This document shows positions 23,837-32,100 of a stretch of 36,822 bases of DNA, piece by piece (position 1 is the first letter of the stretch; each line of letters begins with the position of its first letter). Origin of the DNA: Chitinophagales bacterium (lineage in GTDB: Bacteria > Bacteroidota > Bacteroidia > Chitinophagales > CAIODY01); the NCBI GenBank assembly GCA_947449695.1, contig CANFST010000028.1:1-36822 (forward strand), in the 5' to 3' direction. The notes under the pieces are model-generated. The model saw only the letters and a list, made by a program, of their open reading frames with translations. It was not told the DNA's origin and ran no database searches. Both the position numbers and the translations under genes were made by a program.

Positions 23837-24922
23837 TTAAACAATCTTTTGCATGCTATCATTTTGAGCAAATTCTATAGTATTATTTTTTAAAATTTTA
23901 ATCACTGAAAAATTGATATGCTGCTTTATTTCATTAAAAGTTTTAATATCTATTTGCTGAACTAAAAACACAACCTGAATTTCAAACGAAAAAGTATTGA
24001 TAGCATTGAACAAAACTGTAAACTCAGGTTCAATAAGTGCTTCGGAGGTTAAAGCTATTTTAATTTCTTCCATAGCGTTAGTTAATTTCGCAGCATCAGT
24101 ATTTTGATTGAGTTGTAATTTTATTTCAACTCTGCGATGGGTTCGTTCGGTAATATTATCTAAAAATGAATCTACAATTTGTTTGTTGGGTACAGTTACG
24201 AAAGTTTTATTTTCTGTTCTGATTCTTGTACTTCGAAAACCAACCCTTTCAACAATACCTGTTACGCTGCCTACCTGCACCATATCTCCCACATGAAATG
24301 GTTTATCAATAAAAATTGTGAATGAGCCCAGTAAATTTTCTAAACTTTCCTTCGCTGCCAAAGCCACTGCCAATCCACCAATTCCAATACCAGCAAGAAT
24401 ACCTGCTACATTTAATTTATATATCAAACTCAACCCTAAAATTATTGTGATAATAACCACCACCACTTTTGCGCTATCTTTTACAAACGGGACTATCTGC
24501 TCGTCAATTCCTTTTTCGTGTGTTGAATACTTAAGATGAAAAATATAACTCATAAAATCAATTATCCGCAGCAACACCCAGGTAATAGCTACAGCACCAA
24601 TAGTTTTCATGAGTTTATTTAAGATACTTTTCAGATGTAAATCTTCATTACCCAATTCGAGCGATGAAGGATAGTGTAAAGTTTTAAAAGCCAGATAAAC
24701 CGTGATAAAAAGAATCAAAAGTTCCATTGGTTTTCCGAGCAAAGCCACAAATTTTTTTCCTTCGTTATCTGTTGAAAATTTTCTAAATGGCTGATACAAG
24801 AGCGTTCCGAGGATATTGGAAATATATTTTTTCACCAGATATGCCAGCAACACCAGTAAAATAAATTTACCCCAACGTTCAACACTATTGTCCCAAAAAG
24901 TAAAATCTAAAAAGTCGTGCAT
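23837..24922 (-). CDS. Small-conductance mechanosensitive channel, MscS family
   Basis: The 361-residue protein has several N-terminal membrane segments (about 15-35, 65-85, 105-125 and 150-170). A Gly/Ala-rich pore helix (GILAGIGIGGLAVALAAKE) and the beta domain with IDKPFHVGDMVQVG, GIVERVGFRSTRIRT and TVPNKQIVDS follow. These are defining MscS features. It sits in the inner membrane and opens on membrane tension during osmotic downshift. A minus-strand TAttTTTG lies upstream. It reads divergently from the ferredoxin gene. Confidence 0.95.
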   Translation of the reverse strand: MHDFLDFTFWDNSVERWGKFILLVLLAYLVKKYISNILGTLLYQPFRKFSTDNEGKKFVALLGKPMELLILFITVYLAFKTLHYPSSLELGNEDLHLKSILNKLMKTIGAVAITWVLLRIIDFMSYIFHLKYSTHEKGIDEQIVPFVKDSAKVVVVIITIILGLSLIYKLNVAGILAGIGIGGLAVALAAKESLENLLGSFTIFIDKPFHVGDMVQVGSVTGIVERVGFRSTRIRTENKTFVTVPNKQIVDSFLDNITERTHRRVEIKLQLNQNTDAAKLTNAMEEIKIALTSEALIEPEFTVLFNAINTFSFEIQVVFLVQQIDIKTFNEIKQHINFSVIKILKNNTIEFAQNDSMQKIV

Positions 24923-25025
24923 TTTCTTTTAAATTTTGTCCAAAAATACTTTAATAGGATGAATAACTTTTACTAAAAACTTTTGTTTAGCAAATTATCT
25001 TTTAACAAGAATTTTTTTTGATGCA

Positions 25026-25037
25026 CTTTTGCACTAA
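25026..25037 (+). promoter_or_regulatory. CTTTTGCACTAA motif upstream of the ferredoxin gene
   Basis: This 12-base motif, which contains a TTTTG like the -7 element, lies 15 bases before the ferredoxin ATG. The same 12 bases occur before the next gene (25429-25440). No good -33 box goes with it. Confidence 0.4.
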
Positions 25038-25052
25038 GATCAATACTCAACA

Positions 25053-25385
25053 ATGAATACCATTACTTTTAATTTTGAAGAAAAAAACAAACAGCCAATT
25101 ACTTTAAATTGTCCAAAAGGTGAAACCATTTTAGAGATTGCATTGCAACATGATTTAGGCTTGCATCATAATTGTGGGGGTGTTTGCGCATGCAGTACTT
25201 GTCATGTTTACATCAATAGTGGCATGGAAGTATTAGAAGAAATTACTGACAAAGAAGAGGATTTTATTGATAGAGCTAAAAGCCCTAAGCTGAATAGTCG
25301 TTTGGCTTGTCAATGCTTATTACTCAGTGAAAACAAAAGCGTTTCAGTTACAATTCCTGACCAATCTGTGCTGCTCGGAGATTAA
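25053..25385 (+). CDS. 2Fe-2S ferredoxin, adrenodoxin/ISC type
   Basis: This 110-residue protein has the plant/adrenodoxin-type cluster motif Cys41-x5-Cys47-x2-Cys50 (NCGGVCACSTC) and a fourth Cys at 86 (SRLACQC). The spacing and the C-terminal VTIPDQS segment resemble the Isc/adrenodoxin ferredoxins that donate electrons in Fe-S assembly or to cytochromes P450. Extra cysteines at 45 and 88 are present. No isc genes are adjacent, so the partner is not evident. It is followed after 64 bases by the redoxin gene on the same strand. Confidence 0.92.
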   Translation: MNTITFNFEEKNKQPITLNCPKGETILEIALQHDLGLHHNCGGVCACSTCHVYINSGMEVLEEITDKEEDFIDRAKSPKLNSRLACQCLLLSENKSVSVTIPDQSVLLGD

Positions 25386-25428
25386 TTTTTTACATTTCAA
25401 TTACAAAAAAGAAATTTAGCAACGTAGC

Positions 25429-25440
25429 CTTTTGCACTAA
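25429..25440 (+). promoter_or_regulatory. CTTTTGCACTAA motif upstream of the redoxin gene
   Basis: Identical to the motif at 25026-25037, here 9 bases before the ATG at 25450. It suggests that the two neighbouring genes are each served by a similar promoter. Confidence 0.4.
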
Positions 25441-25449
25441 CTTTATACA

Positions 25450-25971
25450 ATGAAAAAAATATTTTTATTCATTGTTTTAATCAGTGCTGTAAACACTTTA
25501 AAAGCGCAGGAGTATGAAAAGCCAGTGTTCGAAGTTGACTCATTGAAAGAGGCAGATACTTTGCCCAACTTCACTTTTTACACTGTGAAAGACAGCCTGA
25601 AATTTACACCCAAAATGCTCAAACGAGATCTGCCGGTGTTATTCATTTCCTTTAATACCGATTGCGATCACTGCCAAAACGAAGTAGAAAATATCAAAAA
25701 ATATATTGATGAATTTAAAAATATTCAAATCGTAATGGTTTCTCGTCAGCCAAAAAAAGAAGTTCGTAATTTTTATTTTTCAAAGCGCATTAATGAATAT
25801 CCAATCATAATGTTGTTTGATGCAGATAATCAATTACACAAACTTTTTGATTTTGATTACATTCCCATGATTAGGCAATATAATGCTCATTGGAAAAGAA
25901 TTGCAGCGTTTAACCAGCAAGCGCCTGTTATGCTATTGATTGAAAATTTTAAAAGGAAAAAAGGGAGATAG
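25450..25971 (+). CDS. Exported thioredoxin-like (TlpA/redoxin) protein
   Basis: The 173-residue protein starts with a signal peptide (MKKIFLFIVLISAVNTLKAQ) and has a thioredoxin fold with a CxxC motif Cys72-Asp-His-Cys75 in FNTDCDHCQNEV, and a Pro in YIPMIRQY that fits the cis-Pro position. It probably acts as a periplasmic thiol-disulfide reductant of the TlpA/ResA kind. ccmE in the same window would fit a role in cytochrome c maturation, but the two are 17 kb apart. It ends before a bidirectional terminator. Confidence 0.85.
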   Translation: MKKIFLFIVLISAVNTLKAQEYEKPVFEVDSLKEADTLPNFTFYTVKDSLKFTPKMLKRDLPVLFISFNTDCDHCQNEVENIKKYIDEFKNIQIVMVSRQPKKEVRNFYFSKRINEYPIIMLFDADNQLHKLFDFDYIPMIRQYNAHWKRIAAFNQQAPVMLLIENFKRKKGR

Positions 25972-26087
25972 GAAAACTTATTTTTAGAAATTAACCCCGA
26001 CACTCTAGTATTCAAATAGTCTGTAACTAAAACCAAAAACGTTAAAAGCAAAATTACTTTTTTCGTCGAAAATATTTTACATAAAAC

Positions 26088-26124
26088 AAAAAATGCTTCC
26101 TGAAAAATTCAGAAAGCATTTTTT
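26088..26124. terminator. Bidirectional intrinsic terminator
   Basis: AAAAAATGCTT / AAGCATTTTTT (26088-26098 and 26114-26124) with an inner CTGAA/TTCAG stem lies between the convergent redoxin gene and the giant PKD gene. A- and T-runs suit both directions. Confidence 0.9.
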
Positions 26125-26143
26125 ATGCTAGTTAACAAAAACT

Positions 26144-29100
26144 CTACCTCAACAAAGTAATTGTTCCTATTTTACTAAAATTTTTGCCATCATAACTCAT
26201 TCCTTTCCATACGGATTCATTGGTGAATTGTGCTTCAATTTTCCAGACATAAGCATCTTGCGGCATTAACTCTCCTTTAAATGTTCCATCCCAGAATTCA
26301 GTTGGAGAGCCATGTTCATCCAATGCTGTGCTTTCCCACAATTTTTCACCCCATGTTGAATATACCCACACATGGTAAGTTGCTAAACCATAGCCTTTGG
26401 GTTTGAAAACTTTTACATCATCGTTGTTGCCTGCATTTGGCGACATGGCATTTGGTACATACAAGCCTGTTGTATATTCTGTGTGAATTTTTTTGAGTGT
26501 AGTATCCATACAACCATCAGCATTCACGGCAATCAATTCAACTTGATAATCACCCGTTGTTCCGTAGATATGGGTTGTATTAACATCATTTGTGGTAACT
26601 GATGCAGAGCCATCGCCAAAGTTCCAGATGAATTGCGAAGCGAATTGTGAATTGCTTGTAAAGTTCACATTTACCGCTGGTGGTGGGCTATTGGCATCAT
26701 CATATATAAATGAAGCAACAGGCGTTTGCAATACATTAATATAACCAACTCTGTGAATACTATCAATACACACATGATTCAAACCCTCCACTCTTAGTGT
26801 TACATCATACAATCCGGCATTTTGATAAGTATAATGCGGTGTGAAATTATTTGTTGCATTGCCGCCATCGCCGAAAGTCCAGTATTGATAATAGCTTGCA
26901 GTTGTTGTATCACTGAATGTTACAAACAAAGTTTGACAACCTGTTGCAGGTGTTGCTGTAAATCCTGAATGCAATGGTGGATAGTCAGTTATTTTTTTTG
27001 AAGTTGTGTCATAACAACCAAAAACATTTCCAGCAATTAATTGCAAATTATAATTGCCACCTGCTGTATAATTGAAGGTTGGATTAGAAATAGTTTGCGT
27101 ATTTCCTTGTCCATCATTCCAAGTATAAGCATTTGCAGCAATTGAAAAATTATTTGTAGAAATTGTGAATGGCTCAACACATGGTGCTGAACCCGTTATG
27201 CCAAAAGCCGCTGTAGGCTTAGGATAAACAGTGATTGTAAAATTAGCTGTATCAGCACAACCAAAATTATTTGAAGCAATGTATTGCAAAGGATAATTTG
27301 CAACCGAATAATTTACGCCAGCATTTGTATAAACATAATTGAAATTAGCTTGTGAAGTATTGCTCGTGTTTCCATCACCAAAAGTCCAACTATGAAATGT
27401 AGCAGCAATAGTATTATTGGCAATTTGAACGGATAAAGGCTGACATCCAAAAACAGGTGATGGTGTTACATGCAATACAGGGGTTGGTAAAATATGTATT
27501 ACTTTTTTTGCCGAATCTGTACAACCATAAGTGGATGATGTACCAATCAAAGTTACGGTGTATAAGCCACTAGCAGTGTATTGATGTACAATTGGATTCA
27601 ACAAACTTGTTGTGCCATCACCTAATTTCCAATTAAAACTGCTCAAAAAATTATTAACAAAAGAAAAAGCAATTGGTTTGTTTGCACACACCGAATCTTT
27701 GGAATAAATAATACTCAAAGATGGATTTGGTTGCACAGTGATAGAAACCGCTATGGGCAAGCCTGCACAGCTATTGGCAGTTGGAGTAATGTTATAAGTT
27801 GCTGTGCCAACTGCATTTCCTGTGGTGGTTAATATTTGATTGATAACATTCCCAATGCTATTAAAGCCGCCAGCAACGCCACTTTGCACAATTGTCCAAG
27901 CGTAAGTGGTTCCACTCACTGCACTTGTTAAATTGATAGTTGGTTTTGTTCCCGAACAAATTGTTTGAGCCGAAGGAGTTGTGATAACAACTGGGATTGG
28001 GTTCACTGTTGCCACTACATTCAAAGGATTTCCAGCACAACCATTGGCTGTGGTTGTAATAGTATAAGTTGCCGATGCAATGGTTGTTCCCAATGAATTT
28101 AAAGTTTGTGCAATTACACTTCCACTTCCACCTGAAGCACCGCTTACATTCGAATTGGCTACTATCCAGCTAAATGTTGAACCTGTAACCGATGATGTTA
28201 AATTAATTGAAGTGGCTGTGCCCGAGCATATAGTTTGATTGGCTGGCGTTGCTGTAACCACTGGAATTGGATTGACTGTAATTGTAACAGTAATAGCATT
28301 TCCAAGGCAACCATTTGCTGTAGGGGTGATGGTATAAATGCAAGTACCTGTTGAGTTGCCTGTGGTTGAAATGTGATGATGAATCAAACTGCCATTGCCT
28401 GCAACTGCACCACTAACGCCATTTTGAGCCACGGTCCAGCTGAAAGTTGTGCCTACCACATTGCTGCTCAAAGAAATGTTGGATGAATCGCCAGAGCAAA
28501 TTGTTTGTGCAGTTGGTGTTGCAGTAACTAATGGAATTGGACTTACTGTTATTGGAACATTTATCGAAGTGCCTGTACAGCCACCAACAGCAGGCGTTAC
28601 AGTGTAAGTGGTTGAACCTGCAACGGTTGATGTGGCTGTTAATGTTTGATTGATGTTTGCCCCTGAAGCATTAGATGCACCTGCTACCTGACTTGATGAT
28701 TGTGTCCAAGAAAAACTTGTTCCAGCTACATTACTTGATAAACTGATTGCAGTTGAATTGCCTGAACAAATTGTTTGTGCAGTTGGTGTTGATGTAACTG
28801 TAGGAATTGGATTCGCAATTACAACCACATTTATCGGTGTGCCAATGCAACCATTTGCAGTTGGTGTAATCGTGTAAGTGGCTGTACCACTGGTGTTTCC
28901 AGTCGTTGTTAAAGTTTGACTGATGATAGTTCCTGAACCACTTGTTGCGCCTGTTACGCCTGATTGCACAACTGTCCAACTGAAACTTGCACTGGTATCA
29001 GTGCTAGTTAATGTGATGTTTGGAGCAGTGCCAGTGCAAATAGATGCAGAGCTTGGAGTTGCTGTAACATTCGGTACATTGTTCACCGTGATATTCACTG

Positions 29101-32100
29101 GAACAGCTGCACCAGCGCAGCCTGCATAATTTGGCGTAACTGTATAATTTGCAAATCCAACATGAGGATTTACTGTAAATAATGTTTGATTAATCGTTGA
29201 ACCAATGGCACTCGATGCACCTGTAACATTGTTTTGCGTAACTGTCCATGAGAAAGTTGTTCCTGCAATCGAACTGCTCAAATTCACTGTTGGCGCACTT
29301 CCCGAGCAAAGTGTAACCGCCGCAGGTGTCGCCGTTGCAACTGGCATCAAACCAACATTCACTGTGTCTTTTATTGAAGAACCAACGCATCCATAAGTAG
29401 ATGGAGATGGTGTGATTAAATAAATGGCGCTGCCTGGTGTTGCGCCTGTCAAACTCAATGCCTGACTGATTCCCAAGCCCGAACCATTGCTTGCACCTGT
29501 AACACCATTTTGTGTAACCGTCCAACCGAAAGTTGTTCCTGCTACTAAACTACTCAAACTAATATTGGTTGCATTGCCCGAACAAATGCCTTGTGGCGAA
29601 GGTGTTGCAATCACATTCGGTACTGGATAAACTGTAATCGCAGCAGTTGCTGTATCGAAACTACAACCATTATTAACGCTCAAATAAATTGTGTAAGTGC
29701 CAGCTTGTGTGTAGATAGTTGAATCAACATTTTTGTTAGAATAATTTCCATTGCTAAAATTCCAACCAATATTATTTCCACCAGTTGAAAAATTATGAAC
29801 TACTACTTTCAAAGGCGCACAACCGTTTGTAGGTGTAACATTAAAGAATGCATTCACTGTGTTTGGATGAACCAAAATTGTGTGTGAAGTCGTATCATCA
29901 CCACAAGCATTGTGAACGATTAAAGTAATGATGTAAGTGGTATCTAGTGTTCCTGTATGATAGACATGTACTGGAGGAGTTTTGGAAGTATCAGTCGCAC
30001 TACCATCACCAAAACTCCATAAATAACTTGTTGGATTTCCAACTGAAACATTTGAAAAATGAATTGGTAAAGGTGAACATCCAACACTTAAATTGGTTCC
30101 GAAACTGGCATGTGGCGAAGGATGCACCAAAATTGAATCTTGATAAGAAACATTGCCACAAACATTTGAAGCAATCAAATAAACATGATAAAGTGTATCG
30201 CCTTTAAATGGTTCGGGATAAGTTGTTGTTGGAGGAACTGTACCAGTATATTGATTGCCGTTGTAGCCTAAATCCCACAAGTAGCTTGGATTGTAGCCAC
30301 TTCCAAAATTTTGAAAATTCACTACCAAAGGTCCACAACCCACATGCGGATTCAATGTAAATGAATCTTTCGGCACTGTAACGGTTGTTATGGTGTGTGT
30401 GATGGAATCAATGCAACCATCTGTAGTGGTGCAAATTAATTTCACCTGGTAAGTGCCAACTGCCGTATAACCATGATTAGGACTGATGATTCCAGTATGT
30501 GCGCTACCATCACCCCAATTCCAATCATTCGTTACAATTGAACCTGTTGATGTATTGGTGAATAATGCACCTACATTCAAACAAGCAGGAGAAGGATTGG
30601 TGAAATTCACCACAGGCAATGGTTTTACGGTAATGACAACATTGTTAGAATCAATACAATTGTGAATATCCGTTTCAGCAATGATGTAAGTTGTTGTTAC
30701 AGTTGGTGTAACCACATCATTCGGAGATGTAGAGCTATAGCCGCTTGGGGTACTGTGCCAAGTGTATGTGCTACCCAAAACTTGTGCCGCACCAATATTT
30801 GCAGATTGATTTTTACAGATGGTTTGATTGATGCCTGATAACGCAGCAGGTCGAGGGAACATGTGCACAAACACACTATCAAACGGACTATAACATCCTC
30901 CGATAAATTGTTGGCAGTAATAATAACCAGTATCAGGGTATAATGAATGAGGATGATTTGGATTTTGTAATGATGAAGAAAACCCATTTGGTCCATTCCA
31001 AGTATATGTTGCGCCTGCATTTCCGCTTGCAGTTAAACTAATAGTTGAATACCAACACACAGGGTTATTACTTCCTAAAGTAGGCGCAACAGGCAATGGT
31101 ACTACTGTTACAAGCATTGTATCTTTTTTATAACAACCAGTGATGTTGTCCGTTTGCAACAAAATATAAGTTGTTGTGGCTGTTGGTGAAGCTGTTGGAG
31201 TGGCTGAAGTAGCAGTGTTTAAGCCTATTACAGGACTCCATGCATAACTATAACCAGCGGTTGCACTCGTTCCGATGGTTGCACTTGTTCCAAAACAAAT
31301 AGTTTGGTCAAGCCCTGCATTTGTTGCTGGTAGTGGATTTACAGTTACCAAGGTGCTATCTGTAATTGAGCAACCTTGTGTATTTACAGCCGTAACAAAA
31401 TATTTTGTAGTTACCGTTGGTGAGGCAATCACCACTGCGCCAGTTGTAGTGTTTAAGCCTATTGCAGGACTCCAAACATAACTCGAAGTTCCACCCGAAA
31501 CATGAATCGTATCCACAGTTTGATTTTTACAAACAGTAGAATCAGAATGCATAATTGTCAAATCAGCAATTGGTTTTACAACCGCCACCACATATTGTGT
31601 ATCCTGGCAATTCGCTCCATTTTGTCCAGTAACAACATAAGTTGTGGTTACGGTTGGTGAAGCAATTACAACCGAGCCAGTTGTGGTATTCAAGCCTGTT
31701 GCAGGACTCCAGCTATAAGTTGATGCACCCCCTGCTGTTAGTGTATTTGGATGTCCTGGGCAAGTAACAGGCAGAGATGCTGATGCAGTAACGGTTGGTA
31801 ACCCATTCACATTTACAACAACAGCAATGGAATCTTTGCAATTGTTGATGGAAGTGCCAATCAAAGTGTAAGTTGTTGTAGTTGTTGGTGATGCTGTTAC
31901 AGTTGATGAAGTGGTAGAACTTAATCCTGTAGTAGGTTTCCATTGATAAGTATTTGCTCCAAATGCAGTTAATGCAACTGAATTTCCTAAGCAAATAAAA
32001 TTATTTGTTGATGGTGAAACGGATAAATTTGGTAAAGGATAAACTGTAACATAAGTAGATTGTGTACTGCTGCACGTATTAGGAGCAGTTCCTGTAACTG

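Noticed and set aside
29190-29525. 111-codon and other frames inside the PKD gene
   Set aside because: They are alternative frames of the tandem repeat DNA and have the biased composition expected of it.
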